DNA of 64,000 nt from Streptomyces sp. NRRL S-340 (GTDB taxonomy: Bacteria; Actinomycetota; Actinomycetes; Streptomycetales; Streptomycetaceae). The notes beneath the pieces are model-generated. The model worked only from the letters and a program-made list of their open reading frames with translations. It was not told the origin of the DNA and did not search any database. The number at the start of each line of letters is the position of its first letter. Positions within the stretch are counted from its first letter, which is position 1. The stretch spans positions 124,001 to 188,000 of the forward strand of contig NZ_JOIY01000027.1 of assembly GCF_000720185.1 (NCBI RefSeq), written 5' to 3'. This document shows, piece by piece, positions 1 to 8,125 of the stretch. The position numbers were made by a program, and so were the translations under genes.

Positions 1-1
1 G

Positions 2-652
2 GTGCTGCGCGACCACCGGCCCGGCGACGGCCTGCGGCGCAACACCCTGACGGCCGAACTGAGCAGACAGCCGGACGCGTTCCTCCTGGACGAGCTGCGC
101 TCCGGTGAACTCCCGCAGGAATCGCTGGGCCTGGTGCTGACCGAACTGGGCAGGCCCGACCGCTACCGGGCGCGGAGCGAGGAGATGCATCACCAGCTGT
201 TCCTGGAGGCGCTCCGCAAGCACCTGTACTTCGCCCCGCACGGCCCGGGCGCGGAACAGGTGTCACTGACCCAGATGACCGACCGGGCGGTCGAGCTGTT
301 CCACTGGGCCGTCGCCCCGCGGGCCAGGACGGAGCACCCGGAGGAGCAGCGGGCGCTGCGCGAGCTGATGCACAGCATGAACCAGGCCCCGGGGGCCGCC
401 GCGGGCAACTGGCTCAGCGGAGCGCTGCTCAAGCCCCCCGGCCGCCCGGTGCCCGACCTGCCGCCCGACCTGTGGCGCCAGGTCCTGGAGGACGTGCTCA
501 AGCGGACCGGTGACGCCGCGGCGGACCCGGCGCCCTCGCAGCCCGTCCCGGGCGACACCCAGGCTCTGTCACGGTGGGCGCGCTGGGTGCTCGGCTGTCT
601 CGCCGGGGCGGTGCTCACGATCGTCGTACTGGTGATCCTGCTGTTCGTCTGA
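2..652 (+). CDS. Protein of unknown function with C-terminal membrane anchor, probably 5'-truncated by the window edge
   Basis: The frame is open from the first bases, so the true start probably lies upstream of the window; a GTG at position 2 is the first possible start seen. The visible 216 residues are a soluble, charged, helix-rich region (about residues 1-185), then a short proline/acid-rich linker and one hydrophobic helix at the extreme C-terminus (about residues 195-216), which ends the protein. This is the layout of a tail-anchored or single-pass protein with its bulk in the cytoplasm. I do not recognise the family. The third-position G/C bias is strong and the reverse frame looks like noise, so I take it as real coding sequence. 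It is followed by 135 bp of non-coding DNA before the possible leader peptide of rsgA. Confidence 0.7.
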   Translation: MLRDHRPGDGLRRNTLTAELSRQPDAFLLDELRSGELPQESLGLVLTELGRPDRYRARSEEMHHQLFLEALRKHLYFAPHGPGAEQVSLTQMTDRAVELFHWAVAPRARTEHPEEQRALRELMHSMNQAPGAAAGNWLSGALLKPPGRPVPDLPPDLWRQVLEDVLKRTGDAAADPAPSQPVPGDTQALSRWARWVLGCLAGAVLTIVVLVILLFV

Positions 653-787
653 GACGCGGCCGGGCCGGCGGCGGGGCGGAAGAAATTCCGTGGCGCCGGG
701 GCGAGGACCTCTCTAGGGTGAGGGGCACATCAGGCGGGGGCCGTCGGCCGCCGCCGCCGGCCCGACGGGAAACAGGAGGTGTGACCC

Positions 788-859
788 ATGGCTGTCTCCG
801 TGATGGGCGCTGCCCGCAACCACCGAAGCATCCACACCACCTCCGCGGTCTCCGGCTGA
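788..859 (+). CDS. Possible 23-residue leader peptide upstream of rsgA
   Basis: A short ORF starts at ATG 788, 8 bp after a strong AGGAGGT ribosome site (about 774-780), and ends at TGA 857-859. It encodes 23 residues starting MAVSVMGAARNHR and ending TTSAVSG. It lies 68 bp upstream of the TTG start of rsgA, and a hairpin that buries the rsgA ribosome site lies between them, so its translation could control rsgA expression. The peptide has no membrane segment and no obvious run of one regulatory amino acid, although Arg/His residues cluster in the middle (RNHRSIH). The good ribosome site is the main support; it could be a chance ORF. Confidence 0.4.
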   Translation: MAVSVMGAARNHRSIHTTSAVSG

Positions 860-901
860 CACACCTTTCTGATATGCCCGCACCCTTCGGCGCGGGCAGT
901 C

Positions 902-927
902 GGGGCCGCCCTTGTGAAGGGTTCCCC
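902..927 (+). promoter_or_regulatory. Hairpin that sequesters the rsgA ribosome binding site
   Basis: CCCTT (909-913) pairs with AAGGG (917-921) around a GTG loop, and an outer GGGG (902-905) can pair with CCCC (924-927). The AAGG of the right arm is the only reasonable ribosome binding site for the TTG start at 928. Translation of the upstream short ORF, or another event that opens this stem, could regulate initiation. The pairing is read directly; the regulatory role is inferred. Confidence 0.4.
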
Positions 928-2073
928 TTGTCTCTCCCCTCTTCTTCCGCGTCCTCTTCTTCCGCGTCCTCTTCTTCCGCGTCCTCTTCCTCCCCGCAGG
1001 CGCACCCGCTCGCCGCGTTCGGGTGGGACCAGGGCTGGGCGGCGGAGTTCGCCCCGTACGCCGAGCAGGGCCTGCTGGCCGGCCGGGTGCTGCGGGTCGA
1101 CCGCGGGCAGTGCGACGTCGCCACCGCCGGCGGGGTGCTGCGCGCCGACACCGCCTTCGTCACCCCGCACGACCCGATGCGGGTGGTCTGCACCGGCGAC
1201 TGGGTCGCCGTCGAACCCGGCGGCAACCCGCGCTACGTCCGCACGTACCTCCCGCGCCGCACCGCGTTCCTGCGCTCCACCTCCTCCAAGCGGTCCGAGG
1301 GGCAGATCCTCGCCGCCAACGTCGACCACGCCGTCGTCGCCGTCTCGCTGGCCGTCGAGGTCGACCTCGGCCGCATCGAGCGGTTCCTCGCACTGGCCTG
1401 GGAGTCGGGCGCCCAGCCGGTGGTCGTGCTGACCAAGGCCGACCTCGTACCCGACCCGGTGACACTGTCGTACCTCGTGCGGGACGTGGAGACGGCGGCG
1501 CCCGGGGTGCCCGTGCTGCCGGTCAGCGCGAGGACGGGTGACGGGCTCGACGCGCTCGTCGCCGCCGTCCGGGAAGGCACCTCCGTGCTGCTCGGCCAGT
1601 CCGGCGCCGGCAAGTCGACCCTCGCCAACGCGCTCTGCGGCGACGACGTGATGGAGGTGCAGGCCGCCCGGGACGTCGACGGCAAGGGCCGGCACACCAC
1701 GACCACCCGCAACCTGATCGCCCTGCCCGGCGGCGGCGTACTGATCGACACACCGGGGCTGCGCGGGGTCGGACTGTGGGACGCCGAGAGCGGCGTCGGG
1801 CAGGTGTTCTCCGAGATCGAGGAACTGGCCGCCGGGTGCCGGTTCCACGACTGCGCCCACCTGCGCGAACCCGGCTGCGCGGTGCTCGCCGCGGTCGACG
1901 CGGGCGACCTGCCCGAGCGACGGCTGGAGAGCTACCGCAAACTGCTGCGCGAGAACCAGCGGATCGTCGCCAAGACCGACGCGCGGCTGCGCGCGGAGAT
2001 ACGGCGCGACTGGAAGCGCAAGGGCTCCGAGGGCCGGGCCGCCATGGAGGCGAAACGAGGCCGCTGGGCGTAG
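928..2073 (+). CDS. rsgA: Ribosome small subunit-dependent GTPase RsgA
   Basis: RsgA (YjeQ) is a circularly permuted GTPase that checks late maturation of the 30S subunit. The 381-residue product has an OB-fold region (about 50-115), then the motifs in permuted order: TKAD (G4, 169-172), GQSGAGKST (Walker A/G1, 223-231), DTPG (G3, 274-277), and a C-terminal zinc knuckle C-x4-C-x-H-x5-C (Cys304, Cys309, His311, Cys317), as in E. coli RsgA. I chose TTG 928 because AAGG sits 7 bp upstream; an in-frame reading from further upstream lacks a ribosome site. The N-terminus is a low-complexity Ser/Ala tail (residues 4-22) encoded by a 15-bp tandem repeat. The alkylation-repair genes follow after 110 bp on the same strand. 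Confidence 0.95.
   Translation: MSLPSSSASSSSASSSSASSSSPQAHPLAAFGWDQGWAAEFAPYAEQGLLAGRVLRVDRGQCDVATAGGVLRADTAFVTPHDPMRVVCTGDWVAVEPGGNPRYVRTYLPRRTAFLRSTSSKRSEGQILAANVDHAVVAVSLAVEVDLGRIERFLALAWESGAQPVVVLTKADLVPDPVTLSYLVRDVETAAPGVPVLPVSARTGDGLDALVAAVREGTSVLLGQSGAGKSTLANALCGDDVMEVQAARDVDGKGRHTTTTRNLIALPGGGVLIDTPGLRGVGLWDAESGVGQVFSEIEELAAGCRFHDCAHLREPGCAVLAAVDAGDLPERRLESYRKLLRENQRIVAKTDARLRAEIRRDWKRKGSEGRAAMEAKRGRWA
948..996 (+). repeat. 15-bp tandem repeat coding the Ser-rich RsgA N-terminus
   Basis: The unit TCTTCTTCCGCGTCC is repeated about three times and encodes SSSAS-type units at residues 6-22 of RsgA. Slippage would change the length of the tail in steps of five residues without breaking the frame. 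Confidence 0.8.
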
Positions 2074-2183
2074 CGGCCGGGGCCCGGGGCCGCCCGCCCG
2101 GCCGTCGGCGGCGCGGCGGCCCCAGGCCCGTGTCCGATTTCCGCCAGCACCACCCGGGCCGCGGGCGGACACTGGACAACGTG

Positions 2184-3581
2184 ATGGACGAAGACACCAG
2201 GTACGAGGCGGTGCGCAGCCGGGACGGCCGGTTCGACGGCGAGTTCTTCTTCGCCGTCGAGACGACCGGCATCTACTGCCGTCCCAGTTGCCCGGCGGTC
2301 ACCCCGAGACAGCACAACGTGCGGTACTTCGCCACGGCCGCCGCCGCCCAGGGCGCGGGCTTCCGGGCCTGCCGCCGGTGCCGGCCGGACGCGGTGCCCG
2401 GCTCCGCCGCCTGGAACGTACGGGCGGACGTCGTCGGCCGCGCCATGCGGCTGATCGGTGACGGGGTCATCGACCGGGAGGGCGTGGGCGGACTCGCCGC
2501 GCGGCTCGGATACAGCGCGCGGCAGGTGCAGCGGCAGCTCACCGCCGAGGTGGGTGCCGGGCCCGTCGCCCTCGCCCGCGCACAGCGCGCGCACACCGCA
2601 CGCGTCCTGCTGCAGACCACGGACCTGCCGGTGACGCAGATCGCCTTCGCGGCCGGGTTCGCCAGCGTGCGCCAGTTCAACGACACGATCCGCGAGGTGT
2701 ACGCGGCGACCCCGAGCGAACTGCGGGCCGCCGCGCCCCGCACCCGGCACCGCCGGGCCGCCGTGCCGGCCGCCGGGATACCGCTGCGGCTCGCCCACCG
2801 CGGGCCGTACCAGGCCGGGCCCGTCTTCGACCTGCTCCAGTGCGAGGCCGTGCCGGGCGTCGAGGAGGTGAGCGGCGCGGCGGGCGCACGGACCTACCGG
2901 CGCACCCTGCGGCTGCCCTACGGCACCGGGATCGTCGCCGTCGACGAGCGCCCCGGCGGACCGCGCACCGCCTCCGGCGCCCATCCGGGCGGCTGGCTGG
3001 AGGCCCGGCTGCACCTGACCGACCCCCGCGACCTCACGACGGCCGTGCAGCGGCTGCGGCGGCTGTTCGACCTCGACGCCGACCCGTACGCCGTCGACGA
3101 CCGGCTCGGCGCCGATCCGCGGCTGGCCCCGCTGGTCGCGGCCCGCCCGGGGCTGCGCTCGCCGGGCGCCGCGGACCCGGAGGAGGCCGCGGTGCGGGTG
3201 CTGGTGGGCCCCGGGACGGCCGGCGAACTGGTACGGCGCTACGGCAAGCTGCTGGACGCGCCCTGCGGCACCCTCACCCACCTGTTCCCCGAACCCGCCG
3301 TGCTCGCCGGGGCGGAACCCGGGGGCACCCTGGGCGCGCTGGCCGCCGCCCTCGCCGACGGCACCCTGCGGCTGGACCCGGGCGCCGACCGCGACGAGGC
3401 GCACCGGGCGCTGCTGGCCCTGCCCGGCCTGGATGCCGCCACGGCCGCGGCCGTCCGCACCCGCGCCCTCGGCGACCCCGACGTGGCACCGCCCGGCGTG
3501 GCCGCCCCCGACAGCTGGCGCCCCTGGCGCTCGTACGCCCTGCACCACCTGCGTGCGGCGAAGGAGTTGGAGATCCGATGA
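2184..3581 (+). CDS. Ada-AlkA fusion: methylphosphotriester sensor/AraC regulator with degenerate 3-methyladenine glycosylase domain
   Basis: This is a 465-residue adaptive-response protein. Residues 1-75 are the Ada zinc domain: YCRPSC (Cys32, Cys36) and CRRC (Cys63, Cys66) match the four zinc cysteines of E. coli Ada, where the first accepts methyl groups from phosphotriesters. Residues about 80-190 are an AraC-type double HTH. Residues about 195-465 align with AlkA-type DNA glycosylases and end in the family signature WRPWRSYALHHL. The glycosylase part is odd: the HhH hairpin reads LPGLD instead of LPGIG, and the stretch that normally carries the catalytic Asp (Asp238 in AlkA) is missing, with VAPPG joined almost directly to WRPW. 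Start ATG 2184 (or GTG 2181) has no strong ribosome site. It overlaps ogt by 4 bp, so the two are co-translated. Confidence 0.88.
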   Translation: MDEDTRYEAVRSRDGRFDGEFFFAVETTGIYCRPSCPAVTPRQHNVRYFATAAAAQGAGFRACRRCRPDAVPGSAAWNVRADVVGRAMRLIGDGVIDREGVGGLAARLGYSARQVQRQLTAEVGAGPVALARAQRAHTARVLLQTTDLPVTQIAFAAGFASVRQFNDTIREVYAATPSELRAAAPRTRHRRAAVPAAGIPLRLAHRGPYQAGPVFDLLQCEAVPGVEEVSGAAGARTYRRTLRLPYGTGIVAVDERPGGPRTASGAHPGGWLEARLHLTDPRDLTTAVQRLRRLFDLDADPYAVDDRLGADPRLAPLVAARPGLRSPGAADPEEAAVRVLVGPGTAGELVRRYGKLLDAPCGTLTHLFPEPAVLAGAEPGGTLGALAAALADGTLRLDPGADRDEAHRALLALPGLDAATAAAVRTRALGDPDVAPPGVAAPDSWRPWRSYALHHLRAAKELEIR

Positions 3582-4207
3582 CCACCGATATGACCACCGA
3601 TATGACCAACGGCAGCACCACCGGCAGCACCATCGGCACGACCAGCGACGTGCTCACCGGCATGACCACCGGTCCGACCGCTGGCATGACCACCGGGGCG
3701 ACGGCCGAAGCGGCCGTGGAGGCGACGTACTGGATGCGGTGCGAAAGCCCCCTGGGGCCGCTGCTCCTCACCGCCGGCGCGGACGGCGCCCTCACCTCCC
3801 TGTCCGTGCCCGGCCAGAAGGGCGGCCGCACGGTGGGGGAGGGGTGGCGGCACGACCCGGGCCCCTTCCGTGCGGCCGAGGAGCAGCTGCGGGCCTACTT
3901 CGCCGGTGAACTCGAGGAGTTCGACCTGCCGATGCGCAGCCAGGGCACCGCGTTCCGGGAACGGGTGTGGGCCGCCCTCGGCACCGTCCCCTACGGCACG
4001 ACCACGACGTACGGCGAGATCGCCGCCCGGATCGGCGCCTCCCGGGCCGCCGTCCGGGCCGTCGGCGGCGCCATCGGCGCCAACCCCCTCCTGGTGCTGC
4101 GCCCCTGCCACCGGGTGATCGGCGCGGACGGCTCGCTCACCGGCTATGCGGGCGGCCTGGAGCGGAAGGTGCGGCTGCTCGCCCTGGAGGGCGTGCCGCT
4201 GCCGTAG
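3578..4207 (+). CDS. ogt: Methylated-DNA--protein-cysteine methyltransferase
   Basis: This suicide enzyme removes alkyl groups from O6 of guanine by transfer to its own cysteine. The 209-residue product carries the active-site motif PCHRV (Cys177) followed by GADGSLTGYAGG, and the DNA-binding helix GTVPYGTTTTYGEIA (about 136-150). ATG 3578 overlaps the stop of ada-alkA (ATGA), so the pair forms one operon for alkylation repair. The catalytic domain starts near residue 50; before it is an unusual 45-residue extension of tetrapeptides (MTTD, MTTD, MTNG, STTG, STIG ... MTTG) not present in typical Ogt. The extension may be disordered or could be skipped if a downstream ATG (for example 3734) is used, but overlap coupling favours the upstream start. 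Confidence 0.93.
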   Translation: MTTDMTTDMTNGSTTGSTIGTTSDVLTGMTTGPTAGMTTGATAEAAVEATYWMRCESPLGPLLLTAGADGALTSLSVPGQKGGRTVGEGWRHDPGPFRAAEEQLRAYFAGELEEFDLPMRSQGTAFRERVWAALGTVPYGTTTTYGEIAARIGASRAAVRAVGGAIGANPLLVLRPCHRVIGADGSLTGYAGGLERKVRLLALEGVPLP

Positions 4208-4238
4208 GCGCTGTCGCCGCCGGATTCCCGGCCGCCCC

Positions 4239-4619
4239 TCACCCCTCCTCCAGTCCCCAGCTGTGGATCCGCCGCGGATGGATGCGGATCACCTCCTCGC
4301 TGAACAGCGGGCCCAAGGTGTGGGGGCCGGTGAGGAGTTCGGCCTCGCCGCGGATGTCCACCCCCCTGACCCGCCACGGGTCGAGGCTGACGATGTCGTC
4401 GACGACCAGGGCGACCCTCGGGTTGTGCAGCAGGTTGCGCCACTTCTTCGTACGGCCCATCGCCGCGCCGCCGATCAGGAGGGTGCCGTCGTCCTGCGGG
4501 AAGAAGCCGACGGGGTTGGCCTGCGGCTGCCCCCGCGGGTCGACGGTGGCCAGCCTCCCCAGCCGCTGGGTCCTCAGATAGGCGCGTTCCGCATCGGTGA
4601 ATTCGGTGTCGGCAGTCAT
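4239..4619 (-). CDS. PPOX-class F420-dependent flavin/deazaflavin enzyme
   Basis: The 126-residue product is a split-barrel protein of the pyridoxamine 5'-phosphate oxidase-like family, in which actinobacterial members often bind F420 and reduce varied substrates. LATVDPRGQPQANPVGFF near the N-terminus, the strand TLLIGG and MGRTKKWRNLLHNPRVALVVDD are typical cofactor-binding stretches. I use ATG 4619 because it starts the conserved core; a TTG at 4631 with a closer GGGAG is an alternative. It converges with ogt with only 31 bp between them and no clear terminator. The physiological substrate cannot be told from the sequence. Confidence 0.8.
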   Translation of the reverse strand: MTADTEFTDAERAYLRTQRLGRLATVDPRGQPQANPVGFFPQDDGTLLIGGAAMGRTKKWRNLLHNPRVALVVDDIVSLDPWRVRGVDIRGEAELLTGPHTLGPLFSEEVIRIHPRRIHSWGLEEG

Positions 4620-4685
4620 GGCAGCAGCCAACCACTCCCGTGCGGCCGGTACGGCAGCCGCCCCGGGGCGTCGGCGGGGCGGGGC

Positions 4686-5678
4686 TCAGCCCTCGTGCCG
4701 TTCCCGGGCCACCCAGCCGCGTTCGTAGGCGTGCCAGCCCAGTTGCAGCCGGGTGGTCACACCGGTCAGCTCCATCAGCCGCTTCACCCGGCGCTGCACG
4801 GTCCGCAGGCCCAGGTCGAGCTGCTTGGCGACGCTCGCGTCCGTCAGACCGGCCAGCAGCAGGGACAGCACCTCCAGATCGGTGGTGTCGGGACCCTCCG
4901 GGCCCTGCTCACTGACCCCGGACGCGCCCAGCCGCAGCGGCAGCGCGCCCCGCCACACCGATTCGAACAGGCCCGACAGCAGCTCCAGCAGGCCGCTGGA
5001 GTGCACGACCAGCGCGGCGGGCTCGGCCATCCGGGACGTGAGGGGCACCATGGCCAGTGCCCGGTCCGCGATCACCAGTTTGGTCGGCACCTCGTCGACC
5101 ACGCGGACCTGTTCGTCCCGGCCCAGGGCGGCGGTCAGCTCCGTGATGCCGTTCGGCAGGTCCAGCACCGCGCGCTCGACCACCACCCGGTAGCGCACTC
5201 CGCGGCCCGCCGCCTGCTCCTCGGCGTCGTTCTCCATGCCGGAGACGACCATCGGGTTGCCCGTGACCAGCGCGCACACCTCGTCGACGGCACCGAGCTG
5301 CAACTGCACGAAGCGCTGCGCGACCGCCGGGGCCCCGGTGACCACCTCGATCAGATCGTGCACCGAAGGCTCGGCCGCCGCCGCCCGGTACTCCTCCGCG
5401 AGCAGCGCGGCGGCCAGCTCCGCCTTCTCCAGCTCGTGCCGCTGCTGGGTGAGCAGCGCGCCGAGCGCCACTCCGGGCGGCGCGGCGACCCAGCGGCCCG
5501 GCCGGGCCGAGGACTGGGCCGCGAGGCCGTGCCGCTCCAGGCGGCGCAGGGCGCGCTCGGTGTCGCGCTCGCCGAGCATCAGCCGTCGCGCGAGATCGGG
5601 CACGTCGGCCGCGCCCACGGTCACCAGGGCCCGGTACGCCGACTCGTGTCTCTCGTCCAGCCCTATCGCTGCCAGCAT
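4686..5678 (-). CDS. TrmB/LuxR-type transcriptional regulator
   Basis: The 330-residue protein has an N-terminal TrmB-like winged helix (about residues 1-70: LDERHESAYRALV ... LARRLMLGERDTERALRRLERHGL), a central region of about 190 residues likely to bind a ligand, and a C-terminal LuxR-type HTH (about 265-325: DLEVLSLLLAGLTDASVAKQLDLGLRTVQRRVKRLMELTG). This two-HTH layout is common in Streptomyces, where such genes are often orphan regulators. ATG 5678 has GGGGAGGAA about 11 bp upstream. It has no operon partner and sits 55 bp from the preceding PPOX start, so the target is unknown. Confidence 0.85.
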   Translation of the reverse strand: MLAAIGLDERHESAYRALVTVGAADVPDLARRLMLGERDTERALRRLERHGLAAQSSARPGRWVAAPPGVALGALLTQQRHELEKAELAAALLAEEYRAAAAEPSVHDLIEVVTGAPAVAQRFVQLQLGAVDEVCALVTGNPMVVSGMENDAEEQAAGRGVRYRVVVERAVLDLPNGITELTAALGRDEQVRVVDEVPTKLVIADRALAMVPLTSRMAEPAALVVHSSGLLELLSGLFESVWRGALPLRLGASGVSEQGPEGPDTTDLEVLSLLLAGLTDASVAKQLDLGLRTVQRRVKRLMELTGVTTRLQLGWHAYERGWVARERHEG

Positions 5679-6277
5679 CAGCTGCCGTTCCTCCCCTTCA
5701 GGCCCACGTCACCGACCAGCGGCGGGCCGGACGTGGCGGAAAGCGGCCACGGCGCAAACCCGCCGTCCGACATCATCGCCGTACCCATGGTCATCCTGAC
5801 AAGGTGGCACCACCGAAGCGCCGACGGACGGCCCGGCCGGCCGGCCGCGGGCACGCGGCCTGCGCCGATGCGCGGGGCCACCGGCGTACGGCGGGCCGGA
5901 CGCTCCTGCCGGGCGGTGCCCGGCGGGCCGCGCGCCCGGTCGCGCCCTGCCCGCCCGGGCGCCCCGGCCGCCGCGGCCCGCAGACGGGCGGGGGCGCGCG
6001 CAGGGCGCGGAGGCGGACGCGCGCGCCGGTGTGCGGGACGGGGGAGTTCCGGCCGCCGGCAACCCGGCCCGGTCCCGGCCCGGTCCCGCCCTGGACCCGG
6101 CTCCGGGGCCCACAGGCGCCGCCGGGCGGTTCTCCCGTGGGGGGTGGGACCGCCCGGCGGCATTGTTCCGCACGGGTGTACGAGGGTTCGTCCGGTGGGC
6201 CGTTCATGGTGCGCTCCGGTGCCGGATTTTCCGGATGCCCCGTTTTCATCCGGGCCGAGCGGTGGACAATCGAGGGC
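5679..6277. other. 599-bp intergenic region between divergent genes
   Basis: This region separates the TrmB/LuxR gene from the PP2C-like gene. The middle (about 5830-6120) is extremely G/C-rich with long open frames in several phases, which I regard as composition artefacts. Towards the right end there is a 7-bp inverted repeat, CCGGATG (6231-6237) and CATCCGG (6247-6253), and a -10-like GACAAT (6265-6270) 7 bp before the ATG at 6278. I see no supported gene. Confidence 0.6.
6231..6270 (+). promoter_or_regulatory. Candidate promoter with dyad for a leaderless transcript of the PP2C-like gene
   Basis: CCGGATG and CATCCGG form an inverted repeat with a 9-bp spacer. TTTTCA (6243-6248) could serve as -35 and GACAAT (6265-6270) as -10, spaced 16 bp. 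The ATG lies 7 bp after the -10, with no separate ribosome site, which suggests a leaderless mRNA. The dyad overlaps the -35 and could be an operator. Confidence 0.35.
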
Positions 6278-8125
6278 ATGAGCCAGCAGGGGGGAAGGCC
6301 CACCGGTCATGAGGACGACTGGTGGCGGCAGTTGTACGACGACTCCACCGAGGACACGGGCCCCACGGCCGCGGCCGATTCCCTGGACGACCGTTTCGCC
6401 TCGGCGGCCGGCACGGTGGGCCGGGCACCGCGTACCGGACACCCCGGCCCCGGCCGGCCCGGGGACCGGCCGGAGGAGCGACCGGACGCCCCGGTCGGCA
6501 AGGACGAATCCCCGGTGCGCGAGGACTACGGCGTAGCTCCGGCGCACGAGGACTACGGCGAAGCTCCGGGGTACGAGGACTACGGTGAAGCCCCGGTGAG
6601 CGAGGGTGACGGCGAAGCCCCGGGGTACGACGGCTGGGACGGGCCCCCGGTGGACGACGGGGAGGAGGAGTGGATCCGGTTCGGCCGCCCGACGCCTTCG
6701 CCCGCGCCCCCACCACCCCCTCCGCCCAGCCCACCGTCGCCGCCTCCGCCCGTTGCCGGGGCTTCGCCGCCCGTCCCCGCTCCGCCACCGTCCCCGCGCC
6801 CGGAACGGGAACCCGCCCCGGCCCCGCGGCCGGTAGCCGAATCCGCCCGGCCCCCGGCCCCGCGCCCGCCGGAAGCGGCCGAGGCCCCCAGGGACACCCC
6901 GCCCCCGTCGTGGCAGCGAGCCCCCTGGGAACCCCCGCCGTCCGTCCCGCCCGGTCCGAAGACGTTCCCGCCGGGCCCCGACGGTCCACCTGGCCCGGCC
7001 TCCCCGCCCGGCCCGCCCGGAGGGTCCCGTCCGAGCGGCCCGGAGACCTCCCCCGCGTCCGGCGACGGCCCGGCGGACCACTGCCCGCCGCCCCTCGCCG
7101 TCACCCACGTGGGTTCCGGGCCGCCCACCTACGAAGCGGAGCCCACCGCGCTCCCGCTCGCCGATCCCGAGGCGCTCGACGACCTCGTGCCGGACACGGT
7201 CCTGGACGGCGCCGGGTACGGGGCCTGCACCCTGCGGGCCGTCTCCGTCCGGGGGGACTCGCCGCGCTACCGGGGCGAGCCGCGCCGGGACGCGTTGCTC
7301 ACCGCCCGCTTCGGCGCCGGTGAGCAGGCGCTGGTCCTCGTGGCGATGGCCACCGGGGCCCGCGCCAGACCGGGCGCCCACCGGGCGGCGGCCGAGGCGT
7401 GCCAGTGGATCGCGCGCGCCGTCGGCCGCAGCCACGTCCGGCTGGCCGAGGACATCCGGGCGGCGCGGCGCGGCGAACTGAAGTCCGGCCTGCACCGCCT
7501 CACCGACCGCAGCCTCGGCAGACTCCGGGCGAGCGCCGCGGAGCTGGGCGTCGCCCCCGAGGAGTACACGGCCACGCTGCGCTGCCTGCTGCTGCCCGCC
7601 GACCCCGCCTGCCGTACGCGGGTCTTCTTCGGAGCCGGAGGGGGCGGACTGTTCAGACTGCGCGACGGCACCTGGCAGGACATCGAGCCCCGCGGCGCCG
7701 GGCCCCGCGGCACCGAGCCCCGGAACGGCGCTCCCGGTGCCGCCGGACGGCCCCCGCGACAGCCCGGTCCGTCCCGGCCGCCCGCCTCGGCCGGGGCCCC
7801 GCGGGGCGAGCGGCTCACGATGGACCCGGGCCTTCCCGTCCGGCCGGTCCCGCGGGACCCGGCCCCGGGTACGGACGCCGGGCCGGAACCGCCTCACGAA
7901 CCCTTCCGCTTCCGTGCCTGTGTAGCCCGGCCGGGTGACACCCTCCTGATGTGCACCGCCGGCCTCGCCGAGCCCCTGCGCGGCGAGGAGGAACTGTGCG
8001 CGCACCTCGCCCGCCGGTGGTCCGGTCCCCTCCCGCCCGGCCTCGCCGCCTTCCTCGCGGACGCCCAGGTACGGGTCAAGGGCTACGCGGACGACCGTAC
8101 GGCCGCCGCCGTTTGGGAGGCGTGA
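6278..8125 (+). CDS. Proline-rich PP2C-like protein, possibly a pseudophosphatase
   Basis: The 615-residue protein has an acidic N-terminus, a run of about five nonapeptide repeats built on EDYGEAP (roughly residues 80-125), a Pro/Ala-rich low-complexity stretch (about 140-285) and a C-terminal PP2C-like domain. The domain shows GEPRRDALL, VLVAMATG and the final DDRTAAAVW, which correspond to the motifs around the phosphatase metal site, but the usual Asp-Gly of the second motif reads Ala-Thr-Gly, so a key metal ligand seems lost. The catalytic core is also interrupted by a Pro/Gly insertion (about residues 470-530). It may bind phosphoproteins rather than act on them. The gene stands alone; the short gap after it leads to poxB. 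Confidence 0.7.
   Translation: MSQQGGRPTGHEDDWWRQLYDDSTEDTGPTAAADSLDDRFASAAGTVGRAPRTGHPGPGRPGDRPEERPDAPVGKDESPVREDYGVAPAHEDYGEAPGYEDYGEAPVSEGDGEAPGYDGWDGPPVDDGEEEWIRFGRPTPSPAPPPPPPPSPPSPPPPVAGASPPVPAPPPSPRPEREPAPAPRPVAESARPPAPRPPEAAEAPRDTPPPSWQRAPWEPPPSVPPGPKTFPPGPDGPPGPASPPGPPGGSRPSGPETSPASGDGPADHCPPPLAVTHVGSGPPTYEAEPTALPLADPEALDDLVPDTVLDGAGYGACTLRAVSVRGDSPRYRGEPRRDALLTARFGAGEQALVLVAMATGARARPGAHRAAAEACQWIARAVGRSHVRLAEDIRAARRGELKSGLHRLTDRSLGRLRASAAELGVAPEEYTATLRCLLLPADPACRTRVFFGAGGGGLFRLRDGTWQDIEPRGAGPRGTEPRNGAPGAAGRPPRQPGPSRPPASAGAPRGERLTMDPGLPVRPVPRDPAPGTDAGPEPPHEPFRFRACVARPGDTLLMCTAGLAEPLRGEEELCAHLARRWSGPLPPGLAAFLADAQVRVKGYADDRTAAAVWEA
6510..6660 (+). repeat. 27-bp repeats coding EDYGEAP nonapeptides
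   Basis: The coding sequence repeats a nine-codon unit about five times: REDYGVAPA, HEDYGEAPG, YEDYGEAPV, SEGDGEAPG, YDGWDGPPV. The first units are nearly identical in DNA, which points to recent tandem duplication. The unit is acidic and aromatic and precedes the proline-rich linker. Confidence 0.7.

Noticed and set aside
730..2172. 480-codon minus-strand frame opposite rsgA
   Set aside because: RsgA has a full set of GTPase and zinc motifs on the plus strand; the minus frame is its shadow.
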